Origin: Treponema sp.
GTDB taxonomy: Bacteria; Spirochaetota; Spirochaetia; Treponematales; Treponemataceae
Reading direction: 5' to 3'
Assembly (NCBI GenBank): GCA_024691265.1
Contig: JAILNT010000383.1
Location: 1 to 18,459 of the forward strand
Length of the DNA stretch: 18,459 nucleotides
Shown: piece after piece, positions 1-7,622 of the stretch
Layout: the number at the start of each line of letters is the position of its first letter
Numbering within the stretch: the stretch's first letter is position 1
Translations under genes and position numbers: made by a program
Notes under the pieces: model-generated
What the model saw: the letters and a program-made list of their open reading frames with translations, nothing else
Told to the model about the DNA's origin: nothing
The model's database searches: none

Positions 1-1107
1 GGACCGGGAACAGGATTTGGAACAGTTGTTTTACCATGTGGAGCAGGAAAAACTATAGTGGGAATGACTGTAATGGATATGCTAAAAACAAGCACTCTCA
101 TAATTACAACAAACATTTCAGCTGTTCATCAATGGATAGGAGAACTTTTAGATAAAACAGATTTAAAAGAAGAAGATATTGCAGAATATACAGGAGAAAA
201 TAAAACCATAAAACCTGTAACAGTTGCAACTTATCAGATTCTTACCTGGCGACCTCAAAAAGATGGACCTTATCCTCATTTTTCTATTTTTAGACAAAGA
301 GCATGGGGACTTATAATATATGATGAAGTACATATGCTTCCAGCTCCTGTTTTCAGAGTTGCAGCAGAACTTCAGGCGGTTAGGCGAGTAGGTCTCACAG
401 CAACGCTCGTTCGAGAAGATGGTTGTGAAGGTCATGTTTTTTCTCTCGTAGGTCCTAAACGTTATGATGTTCCATGGAAAGAGCTTGAACGTTCTGGCTG
501 GATTGCAAGTGCAGAATGTATTGAAATAAGAATTGATTTACCAGCTAATAAAGAAATTGAATATGCAGTTTCTGATGCAAGAAAAAAACATAGGATTGCA
601 AGTGAAAATCCTATGAAAATAGAACTTGTTCAAAAGATAATAAATAAATTCCCTGAAGATAAAATTCTTATCATTGGTCAATATCTCAGTCAGCTTACAG
701 AAATTGCAAAACTTCTGAAAGTACCAATTATTACAGGTAAAACAGCAAATGCTGATAGAGATGTTATTTATAGCGATTTTAGATCCGGAAAGATAAGAGT
801 ACTTGTTGTAAGTAAGGTTGCAAATTTCGCAATAGATTTACCAGATGCATCTATTGCTATTCAGATAAGCGGTACATTTGGTTCAAGACAAGAAGAAGCT
901 CAAAGACTGGGTAGAATATTAAGACCAAAAGAAAGAACTTCAAGATTTTTTACACTGATAACAAGGAATACTGTAGAAGAAGATTTTGGTTCAAACAGAC
1001 AAAAATTCCTCGCAGAACAAGGCTATGCATATAAAATAGTAAGGTACAGTGATGATATGGCTTTAGAAAGTCTTACAGAAAACGCTATTGGGTGTGACAA
1101 TATATGA
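1..1107 (+). CDS. xpb: XPB/Ssl2-family superfamily 2 DNA helicase, 5' end outside window
   Basis: This is the 3' part of a gene whose start lies before base 1; the frame is open from base 1 and ends at TGA 1105-1107. Helicase motifs appear in order: Walker A PCGAGKT (34-54), DEVH box (322-333), GLTATLVRED, which combines motif III with the RED motif typical of XPB (RED at 412-420), and motif VI QRLGRILRP (901-927). The RED motif and the LPCGAGKT form of Walker A separate XPB from other SF2 helicases. About 369 residues are visible. The missing N-terminus should carry the XPB damage-recognition domain. XPB proteins are ATP-driven 3'-5' DNA helicases or translocases; bacterial members, such as the mycobacterial one, are linked to DNA repair. 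The stop overlaps the start of the next gene as ATGA, so the two are probably translationally coupled. The family call is secure; the cellular role is inferred from family knowledge. Confidence 0.93.
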   Translation, partial: GPGTGFGTVVLPCGAGKTIVGMTVMDMLKTSTLIITTNISAVHQWIGELLDKTDLKEEDIAEYTGENKTIKPVTVATYQILTWRPQKDGPYPHFSIFRQRAWGLIIYDEVHMLPAPVFRVAAELQAVRRVGLTATLVREDGCEGHVFSLVGPKRYDVPWKELERSGWIASAECIEIRIDLPANKEIEYAVSDARKKHRIASENPMKIELVQKIINKFPEDKILIIGQYLSQLTEIAKLLKVPIITGKTANADRDVIYSDFRSGKIRVLVVSKVANFAIDLPDASIAIQISGTFGSRQEEAQRLGRILRPKERTSRFFTLITRNTVEEDFGSNRQKFLAEQGYAYKIVRYSDDMALESLTENAIGCDNI

Positions 1108-3200
1108 AAACATTAAATCCTCTTGTAAAACATATAATGGACTGGAGAGAAAGCATGACTCTTATATCTGAAGAGCATTTTTTTCAGATAGTAAGAACAT
1201 ATCTTGGAGAAATTGAAACACCTTACAATAAACAGGACGTCATAGAAAAACTAGGTGCTTTTTTAAGAAACGAAGAAAATCTTAAAAATATGATTCTTCT
1301 CCTTGATAATAATGATATTCAAATCTTAACAGCTTTATATGAAATACCAGAGGCTACTGATGAGAAATTGAACAGCTTCTTTGGAAGTAATAATACTGCT
1401 ATAGAATACAGGTTGCAAAATCTTGAAGAAAGACTTGTAATTTATAGGCATTTAGATTCTCACAGCCAAAAGAAAATTATAAGTATAAACCCATATGTTG
1501 AAAATATATTTTCTAATATTGCAGACTTACATTCTTTAATACCTGAAACAATTTGTGTTGAAAAAATAGAAGATGAAAATCATTTTGCAAGTACATCTTT
1601 TATAGCAGCACTTTTTTCTTATATAGCAAAAAATCCAGAACTTTGTAAAACAGATTTTTCATTAAAAAAGAGAAATGCAAAAGAAATCTCTGACATATTT
1701 TCTATTGATAAAATAAAAGAAAAAGTTGAACTTCTTATAAAATCTTTCCTCAATCTTAGAATACTTAAAGAGATAAACGGAAAGTTATTTGTAGATTATG
1801 ACAGGGCAAATTTATTTGCTTCTTTGCCTGAAAAATATCGTTATGCCTATATTTGTGCAGGAAGCCAAGGTCATCTTCAAAGAAAACAATTACAAGAACA
1901 GGCACAAATGTTTCTTGATGTAATCGCTAGTATAAAAGATGGTCTTTATACAAAAAAGACTTTATCAAGAATATCTTTTCTTATAAATGAAACTAATAAT
2001 GCCCATAATGTTTTATCATCTAATTCTTCAACAGGAAGATTTGCTCTTCTAATGGCTCAAAATGCAGAGAAAAACGAAAATGTTTCAATATCTATTAACT
2101 TTGAAAATTTAATAGACACTGCTGCATTATTGGGTTTACTCAAAATTACAGGAAAAAATGAACAAGGAGAATACGTTTATACAAAATCTTATAGCTATAA
2201 TGATTTTTCTGAGCAGGAACAAAATGAGAAAGCATTAAGCATAGATGCAAGTTTCAATGTTATGTGTCTATCAAATCTCTCTCTTTCAAATATGATAGAA
2301 CTATCAAAATTTATGGATATAAAACGTTTTGATACGGCTGCATCTTTTGAAATAAATAAACAATCTGTAATGAGAGCTTTTAATGAAGGGTACACAAATA
2401 AAAGCCTAGTTAATATATTAAAAAGATTTTCCCTTTATGAACTTCCTCAAAATATAATAATATCAATAGATGAATGGTATCAAACTTTTACATCTGTAAC
2501 TTTATATAAGGGTTTTATACTTCAAGTCAGTTTGGAAAAAGCTGTTCTTATAGAAAAAAATCCTATAATTGCTAATCACATAAAAAAAACAATTGCACCA
2601 GGAATTTTTTTACTTGATACAATAACAGATGAAGAAGTTAACTCTATATTAGCAAAAAGTGATTTAGATTTTGTACGAGAAGAAAGGTCAGAAACTATAA
2701 ACCCTTTTGTACAATCTTATCCTATACTGCATGAAGGAAAAGCATTTATAGAAGAAGAAATAAAAGAAAACTCAAAAGCTTTTTCTAACAAAAATCGTTT
2801 AGATAAAATAGATAGTTACCAAGATTCATTAAGAAAAAAAGTTGAAAATGAAAATCTTGATAAAGAACAAAAAAGAGAAATTCTTTCTCGTATTCAAAGA
2901 AAGATTATCATAAATGATTCTCAATTAAAGAAAGAAAATATAAAGATTGAAATATTAGAAGCTAGCGGAATGGATTTTTCCGGAAAGATTCATGTCATAG
3001 AAAGTGCTATTATGGATAAATGCATGATAGAAATAGAATATGATGGAAATGTTATTGAATGTAAGCCTTTGTCTGTTGAAAAAAAGACAGGTAATGCAGA
3101 ACTGCTCTTCCTCAAAAAAAATGAAAAGAAAGAAAATCTTCTAGCTATAAGTCGGATTTTGCATATAAAACGTTTGTCTCAATCTTTATTTGAAAACTAA
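1104..3200 (+). CDS. Helicase-associated protein, XPB partner (Helicase_C_3-like, WYL-like tail)
   Basis: A 698-residue protein whose ATG overlaps the XPB stop codon by 4 bp; GGGTG at 1090-1094 could serve as ribosome binding site. It has no Walker A or DEAD box and so is not itself a helicase. Residues about 376-530 look like the domain annotated as helicase conserved C-terminal domain in the protein encoded beside XPB in mycobacteria. Cues are AASFEINKQSVMRAFNEGYT followed by a leucine-rich stretch and LPQNI, then AVLIEKNPIIANHIKK with IAPGIFLLD. The N-terminal half contains segments that could be winged-helix folds (around residues 60-120 and 195-235). The last 75 or so residues (MIEIEYDGNVIECKPLSV through AISRILHIKR) resemble a WYL-type SH3-like fold. 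I infer an accessory subunit that binds the helicase or DNA. The pairing is well supported by context and the domain calls moderately; the exact function is unknown. Confidence 0.75.
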   Translation: MKTLNPLVKHIMDWRESMTLISEEHFFQIVRTYLGEIETPYNKQDVIEKLGAFLRNEENLKNMILLLDNNDIQILTALYEIPEATDEKLNSFFGSNNTAIEYRLQNLEERLVIYRHLDSHSQKKIISINPYVENIFSNIADLHSLIPETICVEKIEDENHFASTSFIAALFSYIAKNPELCKTDFSLKKRNAKEISDIFSIDKIKEKVELLIKSFLNLRILKEINGKLFVDYDRANLFASLPEKYRYAYICAGSQGHLQRKQLQEQAQMFLDVIASIKDGLYTKKTLSRISFLINETNNAHNVLSSNSSTGRFALLMAQNAEKNENVSISINFENLIDTAALLGLLKITGKNEQGEYVYTKSYSYNDFSEQEQNEKALSIDASFNVMCLSNLSLSNMIELSKFMDIKRFDTAASFEINKQSVMRAFNEGYTNKSLVNILKRFSLYELPQNIIISIDEWYQTFTSVTLYKGFILQVSLEKAVLIEKNPIIANHIKKTIAPGIFLLDTITDEEVNSILAKSDLDFVREERSETINPFVQSYPILHEGKAFIEEEIKENSKAFSNKNRLDKIDSYQDSLRKKVENENLDKEQKREILSRIQRKIIINDSQLKKENIKIEILEASGMDFSGKIHVIESAIMDKCMIEIEYDGNVIECKPLSVEKKTGNAELLFLKKNEKKENLLAISRILHIKRLSQSLFEN

Positions 3201-3203
3201 AAT

Positions 3204-3233
3204 TTGCGTATTTCTTAATTTGCATGATATAAT
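3204..3233 (+). promoter_or_regulatory. Extended -10 promoter for the cytidylate-kinase-like gene
   Basis: A perfect TATAAT lies at 3228-3233, preceded by TGA, so it reads TGATATAAT, an extended -10 element. A weak -35 match TTGCGT lies 18 bp upstream at 3204-3209. The expected start is near 3240, giving a leader of about 19 nt that contains the GGAGGTG ribosome binding site. This suggests the kinase gene is transcribed separately from the XPB pair, although no terminator is visible in between. Confidence 0.6.
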
Positions 3234-3258
3234 TTATTAACAATTGGAGGTGCGTAAT

Positions 3259-3900
3259 ATGAAAAAAATTATTACAATAAGCCGTGAATATGGTTCTGGA
3301 GGCCGTACAATTGGTGAACTTGTAGCTAAAATACTTGGCTATAAATTTTATGATAAAGAATTAATAGATATGGCTGCAAAAGAAAGCGGTCTTTCACCAG
3401 ATTTTATAGAAAAAACAGAACAAAATATTTCTTCTGGTTGGCTTTATAATTTGCTTTTAGGTGCAAGTTATGCAACAAACACAACAGGTATTGGTATAAC
3501 CGGTTCTAGTTCGTCATTACCTCTTGCAGATCAGATTTTTAATACTCAAAGGGCTGTTATAAAAAAAATAGCAAAAGAAGATAATTGTGTTATAGTAGGT
3601 CGCTGTGCGGATTATATCTTAAAAAATAGCAAAGATATAGACCAGTCTTCTCTTTTCAACGTATTTATCTATGCTAATCTTGATGATAAATTGGAACGTT
3701 CTACAAAAAAGTATAATGTTCCGGAAGATAAAGCAAAAGAGCTTATCTTGCAGATAGATAAACGTAGAGCAAATCATTACAACACTTTTACAGATAAAAT
3801 CTGGGGAAGAAGAGAAAATTATGATTTACTTATAAATAGCTCTGTATTTGGTATTGAAGGTTGTGCAAATGTAATTGCAAACCTTGCAAAAAATAATTAA
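3259..3900 (+). CDS. Cytidylate-kinase-like family protein
   Basis: This 213-residue P-loop kinase belongs to the cytidylate-kinase-like family often found in spirochaetes and Firmicutes beside, or in addition to, a canonical Cmk. The nucleotide-binding loop is SREYGSGGRTIG (residues 8-19), followed by YKFYDKELI (28-36). The central strand is VIVGRCADYIL (111-121), and the C-terminal segment is DKRRANHYNTFTDKIWG (168-183) with YDLLINS, which holds the arginine-rich lid region. The start is ATG 3259, six bases after a strong GGAGGTG (3246-3252); an in-frame TTG at 3244 belongs to the ribosome binding site and was rejected. The family transfers phosphate from ATP, presumably to a nucleotide or small molecule, but the true substrate of these members is not settled. 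It has its own promoter and meets the following gene tail to tail. Confidence 0.85.
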   Translation: MKKIITISREYGSGGRTIGELVAKILGYKFYDKELIDMAAKESGLSPDFIEKTEQNISSGWLYNLLLGASYATNTTGIGITGSSSSLPLADQIFNTQRAVIKKIAKEDNCVIVGRCADYILKNSKDIDQSSLFNVFIYANLDDKLERSTKKYNVPEDKAKELILQIDKRRANHYNTFTDKIWGRRENYDLLINSSVFGIEGCANVIANLAKNN

Positions 3901-3905
3901 TGGGC

Positions 3906-5192
3906 TTAGGCCAGTTTTATGCGTACTGATTGAATACGCCTCTGAGACTGGTCTTCTATCATAAATACAACATTTTCATTTTTTAACATTTCGCCTACAG
4001 ATGGCAATGCGTCAAATCTTTCTAAAAGCCAGCCACCCAAAGTATCGTATACTTCAGAATCAAGATTGAGCTTTAAAATTTCATTTACATCAGCAAGCCT
4101 TAAATCTCCAGGTACAATAAATTCATTTGGAGAAACAATTTGTATACGCTGTTCTGGAGGCATATCATTTATAATAGAATCTCCTGAAGCCCTTCCCATA
4201 ACAGCCCTCAAAATATCGTCCATGGTAACAATTCCCTCAAAAGAACCTTGTTCATTAAGAGCAACTGCAAAACTGCTATTCTCTTTTTTAAATTTTTGAA
4301 GCAATTCTAATGCAGTAAGACTTTCTGGAACAAATAAAACAGCTTTCATATTTTCTTTTATAAAGTTATCAGATTCTTTTGCATCTTTTGGAGCAAAAAT
4401 TACAGATTTATAACTTATTATAGCTATAATATGCTCCATATCATTTTCATAAACCGGTAAACGAGAATAGCCTGTAGTTGAAAATTGTTTTACAAGTTCT
4501 TCATAGGAGGAATTTACTTCTATCCCCCTTACAAGAGAGCGATGACGGAGAATATCATGTACATGTAAATCTGAAAAAGCAAATATTTTATAAAGCATTG
4601 TCCTTTCATTTTGCTCTAAGGTACCTTCATTAGAACCTACATCTATCAAGGTTTTTAATTCATCTTCCGTTATAATCTGCTGCTTATCTGGAAAAATATT
4701 TCCAATCACTTTTGAAATGGCTACAGCAATCATTGTGAAAAACCATACAAAAGGGAAAAGTATCTTTTGCAAAAAAATCAAAGGTCCGGCTTCAAATTTT
4801 GCAACTTGAACGGTTTTTGCTCCGGCAATAGTTTTAGGCACTATTTCACCAAAAATAATAAGTATAAACGACATGATGAAAGTTGCATAACTTGCTCCCT
4901 TAGTTCCAGCTACATCTGTAGCAAAAGCAGTTGCAAGAGAAGAAGCTAAAGTTGTAACGAAATTTATACCTATTAGAACAAGTGTAAGCAGAGTATCCAT
5001 GTTTTCTTTTAGATATGCAATTTTTTTTGCAGGTGTATTTTTTTTACTGGCTGGCTCACTTTTTAAAAGTTGCCTTACAGTGACTTTTTGGATAGAAAGG
5101 AAAGCTGTTTCAGAAGAAGCAAAAAAACTAACAACCATTACAAGAAATATAATTTCAAGAACAGGACATATATATGATAGCAATATATTCAT
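3906..5192 (-). CDS. CNNM/CorC (TlyC)-like membrane protein with CBS pair, divergent paralogue
   Basis: A 428-residue protein. It has an N-terminal CNNM/DUF21 transmembrane domain (residues about 5-165) with the conserved SFFASSE (22-28), Asn77 and GEIVPK (115-120). A CBS pair follows (about 210-330), then a C-terminal CorC/HlyC transporter-associated domain (about 350-425). The family handles divalent cations, chiefly magnesium, at the inner membrane; 'hemolysin' is a legacy label. The CBS part has drifted. The usual MxPR motif is ILRHR (214-218), the usual GVLYVKD is AIISYKS, and the usual DEYGGT is NEQGSFE (314-320). The ATG overlaps the upstream paralogue's stop (ATGA at 5189-5192), with GGAG at 5200-5203, so the two are translationally coupled. 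The membrane part retains its key residues; the loss of CBS motifs suggests altered nucleotide sensing. Confidence 0.88.
   Translation of the reverse strand: MNILLSYICPVLEIIFLVMVVSFFASSETAFLSIQKVTVRQLLKSEPASKKNTPAKKIAYLKENMDTLLTLVLIGINFVTTLASSLATAFATDVAGTKGASYATFIMSFILIIFGEIVPKTIAGAKTVQVAKFEAGPLIFLQKILFPFVWFFTMIAVAISKVIGNIFPDKQQIITEDELKTLIDVGSNEGTLEQNERTMLYKIFAFSDLHVHDILRHRSLVRGIEVNSSYEELVKQFSTTGYSRLPVYENDMEHIIAIISYKSVIFAPKDAKESDNFIKENMKAVLFVPESLTALELLQKFKKENSSFAVALNEQGSFEGIVTMDDILRAVMGRASGDSIINDMPPEQRIQIVSPNEFIVPGDLRLADVNEILKLNLDSEVYDTLGGWLLERFDALPSVGEMLKNENVVFMIEDQSQRRIQSVRIKLA
3909..3953. terminator. Candidate shared terminator hairpin at convergent gene ends
   Basis: An inverted repeat has outer arms GGCCAGT (3909-3915) and ACTGGTC (3947-3953), with one G-U pair on the plus strand. 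Inner arms are GCGTA (3921-3925) and TACGC (3935-3939), separated from the outer arms by an internal loop. It lies 9 nt past the kinase stop codon and inside the last codons of the CorC-like gene. The stretch after it on the plus strand is only moderately T-rich (TTCTATCATAAAT), so terminator function is uncertain; it could act for the plus-strand gene. Confidence 0.35.
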
Positions 5193-6469
5193 TTTATTTC
5201 TCCAGCCGTATTTTCGATTCTAATTTTAGCAATCCTCAAACCGTCCATTGCAATAACCGTAAATAAATATCCATCACTTGTAATATGTTCACCAACAATA
5301 GGAATATGTTCTAGCTTTTCACAAATAAAACCTGATATTGTTTCACTGTCTTTTGAAACAAGAGGAATATGAAGCTTGTCCTGCAAATCCATAAGACGTT
5401 CTGCACCATCTATAACTATAGAAGAACTATCTTCATTATCCTTTCTCTTTTTTTCTGTGTTTCCATCAATTTCTACATCACCAAATATTTCATAAGCGAT
5501 ATCTTCGTTTGTAAGAATACCATCTGTTCCACTGTATTCATCTATGACAATAGCCATGCTCTGGTGATTTTCTCTAAGCATTTGCTGTATAGAAGTCATT
5601 TTTTTTGTACCTATGATAAAAAGAGGTGGTCTCATTATATCTTTTACACTAAAATTCTTTCTATCTTCATCAGAGGTACAAAAAAGCATATCTTTTACAT
5701 AAAGAACGCCAACAACATCATCTATATCTTTTCTATAAACAGGAAATCTTGCATAAAGAGTTTTCTGAGATAAAGCAACAACGCTATCAAAATCAATATC
5801 AAGAGGAACAGCAACTATATCACGGCGAGGAATCATAATATCAACAGCAGCAAGGTCATTAAATTTAAAGACTCTATTCATCATTTTCTTTTCGCCATCG
5901 CCAACAATACCTTCTTCACTGCCAACATCTATAAAAGTTTTTATTTCATCTTCTGTAAATGAAACATTTTCTTTTTGTGTGTTCATATGAAAAAGACGTA
6001 AAAAAAAGCGGGAAATAGCGGTAAACACTGCTACAAAAGGTTTCATTATTATAACTAAAAAAGTTATGATACCGCTTACTGCAAAGGCAAAACTTTCAGG
6101 GTATCTTGTAGTTATACATTTAGGGGTAATTTCTCCAAATATGAGAAGAAGAAGTGTAACTATGAAAGTTGCAATACCAACTCCGGCTTTACCGAATATT
6201 TTCAAAGCAATCATAGTAATAATTACTGAAAGTCCAATATTAGCAAGTTCATTTGCTACAAGAAGAGTATTAACAAGCCTTTCTTTATCTTCAAGCAATC
6301 GAGCAGTACGAATAGCCCGTTTATCTCCTTTTTCCCTTAAAAATCTTACCCTCAATTTGTTAGAAGCAAGAAAAGCACTTTCAGAAGCTGAAAAAAGAGA
6401 AGAAAGCACTATCAAAACGATAGCAACAACTAGTAAAACAATAATAGCCGTGGGTGAATTGTCATCCAT
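5189..6469 (-). CDS. CNNM/CorC (TlyC)-like membrane transporter with CBS pair
   Basis: A 426-residue protein with the full family layout. The transmembrane CNNM/DUF21 domain (about 8-160) carries FSASE (26-30), Asn73/Asn77 and GEITPK (112-117). The CBS pair (about 205-330) keeps the family motifs MIPRRD (212-217), RFPVY (241-245), GVLYVKD (254-260) and DEYSGTDG (310-317). The CorC/HlyC domain (about 348-420) has ISGFICEKLEHIP. Homologues are linked to magnesium or cobalt resistance and transport; the spirochaete members are often annotated TlyC or hemolysin, a label that overstates what is known. The start at ATG 6469 has no good ribosome binding site (the bases before it read acagaatatat), though it fits the hydrophobic N-terminus. 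It lies 69 bp downstream of the lipoprotein gene and overlaps the next paralogue by 4 bp. Unlike that paralogue it appears complete in all conserved positions. Confidence 0.9.
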   Translation of the reverse strand: MDDNSPTAIIVLLVVAIVLIVLSSLFSASESAFLASNKLRVRFLREKGDKRAIRTARLLEDKERLVNTLLVANELANIGLSVIITMIALKIFGKAGVGIATFIVTLLLLIFGEITPKCITTRYPESFAFAVSGIITFLVIIMKPFVAVFTAISRFFLRLFHMNTQKENVSFTEDEIKTFIDVGSEEGIVGDGEKKMMNRVFKFNDLAAVDIMIPRRDIVAVPLDIDFDSVVALSQKTLYARFPVYRKDIDDVVGVLYVKDMLFCTSDEDRKNFSVKDIMRPPLFIIGTKKMTSIQQMLRENHQSMAIVIDEYSGTDGILTNEDIAYEIFGDVEIDGNTEKKRKDNEDSSSIVIDGAERLMDLQDKLHIPLVSKDSETISGFICEKLEHIPIVGEHITSDGYLFTVIAMDGLRIAKIRIENTAGEIK

Positions 6470-6538
6470 ATATATTCTGTAAAACCTACTTATAAAAAAA
6501 TACTATTGTAAAAATAATATTATAAAATATCAGTATGC

Positions 6539-7552
6539 TTAATTTTGCTTCTGCTGCAAAGCATTATTATCTGTTTCAAAAAGTTTTTTTAATGCATCAA
6601 TAGTGTATTTTATTTCACTAGCAACAGAACTATCTTTATCAATATCATAAGCAAGCTCTAGATATTTCATGATATTATCGTCATATTTATTGGAATATGC
6701 AAGAATCTGAGAAGCTGTATAATAAGCTTCCTGTATTTTAGTAGAAGAAAAATGTCCTTTTTCTATTGCTTTTATAAACTGCTCTGAAGCTTCTTTTGAT
6801 TTTCCAGCCCTAAATAAAGCTCTTCCATCTATATAAGCTTCAAGAAAATCATAAGTTTCAAGTAAACCTGAACTATTATCCGTATCTATATTACCTACTT
6901 CTCTAATATAATCTATGAGTAAAGGTCTATAATCATTTTCTGTTTCAGTAACAAGTTTATCAATAGCATAAACTTTATCTAAAGCTGTAGAATCTTCTAT
7001 AGTAGTTATGAGATTGTTTCTATTTTGCCTTTTTTCATCAAATGACGTTATTAAAGAAAGATATTCATCAACAGTTTTTATAGCTGGGTCATAATTTATA
7101 TTGGAAATTACATAACCATCTTTTGTTAAAATTAACATTGATGGCATTGATAAAACCATATAAGATTCAAGATAAGCAATTTTTTTATTATAAGAAGCTT
7201 TTATTTCCTGTGCTTCTTTCCTTTCTTTATCACTTAGACTTTCATCATCAAGGGAAAGTGTTTTCTGATAATCACTTTCTGATATAAAAACATCAAGCAA
7301 TACGAAGTTATCTAGCATTGCTTCTTCAAATTTTTTATTGTAGAAAACTTCTTTTTTAAGACTATCGCATTCACTTTCAACATCATCTGTAGAAAAAAGT
7401 AAAAAGATATCTTTTCCTTCTTTTTGTGCTTCAACTTTTGCGTCTTCTAAATCAGTTTTCCATATATTATTAGATGAAGAACAGGAAAATAAAAAAACGG
7501 CAGTCATCGCCACAAAAATAAATCTTATAACTACATCTGCCGTTTTTCTCAT
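6539..7552 (-). CDS. Lipoprotein with degenerate thioredoxin-like domain and helical C-terminus
   Basis: A 337-residue predicted lipoprotein. The N-terminus has a basic start, a hydrophobic stretch and LFSC (21-24), a lipobox of the relaxed spirochaete kind, with Cys24 as the lipidated residue. Residues about 30-175 look like a thioredoxin fold of the Thioredoxin_7/DUF255 sort: W31 with an acidic helix, GKDIFLLFS, and the cis-proline segment MPSMLILTKDGYVI (136-149). The redox motif is broken. Where family members read DWCxxC, this one reads D57-V-E-S-E-C62, so the first cysteine is glutamate. About 60 charged residues at 95-125 are inserted before the cis-proline. Residues about 240-320 are helical with TPR-like character (ALFRAGKSKEASEQFIKAIE). 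The start has AGGAG at 7558-7562 and a possible -10 TATAAT at 7569-7574. It is probably a periplasmic, membrane-anchored protein without classical disulfide chemistry. The partner is unknown. Confidence 0.8.
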   Translation of the reverse strand: MRKTADVVIRFIFVAMTAVFLFSCSSSNNIWKTDLEDAKVEAQKEGKDIFLLFSTDDVESECDSLKKEVFYNKKFEEAMLDNFVLLDVFISESDYQKTLSLDDESLSDKERKEAQEIKASYNKKIAYLESYMVLSMPSMLILTKDGYVISNINYDPAIKTVDEYLSLITSFDEKRQNRNNLITTIEDSTALDKVYAIDKLVTETENDYRPLLIDYIREVGNIDTDNSSGLLETYDFLEAYIDGRALFRAGKSKEASEQFIKAIEKGHFSSTKIQEAYYTASQILAYSNKYDDNIMKYLELAYDIDKDSSVASEIKYTIDALKKLFETDNNALQQKQN

Positions 7553-7588
7553 ATATTCTCCTAATATTATTATAACTTAAATATATCA

Positions 7589-7615
7589 AATAGTGGGCTA
7601 TTTCACCCCACTATT
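7589..7615 (-). terminator. Rho-independent-type terminator after purL
   Basis: A 9-bp perfect stem (arms 7589-7597 and 7607-7615, containing AATAGTGGG and its complement) with a 9-nt loop begins 8 nt past the purL stop. Reading on the minus strand, it is followed by GATATATTTAAG, a weak U tract. Its position right behind purL and before the lipoprotein promoter region supports termination of purL. Confidence 0.65.
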
Positions 7616-7622
7616 CTAGATT

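Noticed and set aside
3201..3223. Direct repeat AATTTGC (3201-3207 and 3217-3223) in the kinase promoter
   Set aside because: Seven AT-rich bases repeated once is not significant in this base composition.
3244..3258. TTG start extending the kinase-like protein by five residues
   Set aside because: The TTG lies within the GGAGGTG ribosome binding site of the ATG at 3259, and family members begin at MKKIITISRE-like sequences.
5369..5773. A 134-codon plus-strand open frame inside the CorC-like gene
   Set aside because: It lies entirely antisense to a well-supported conserved gene and its translation has no recognisable domain.
3906..6469. True hemolysin toxin function for the TlyC-like pair
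   Set aside because: The architecture (CNNM membrane domain, CBS pair, CorC/HlyC domain) is that of ion transport proteins; the hemolysin name is historical.
6494..6521. AU-only 9-bp hairpin followed by a T run behind the lipoprotein gene (minus strand)
   Set aside because: All pairs are A-U with one G-U, so the stem would be very weak; it is what a random AT-rich spacer can yield, and the genes may be co-transcribed.
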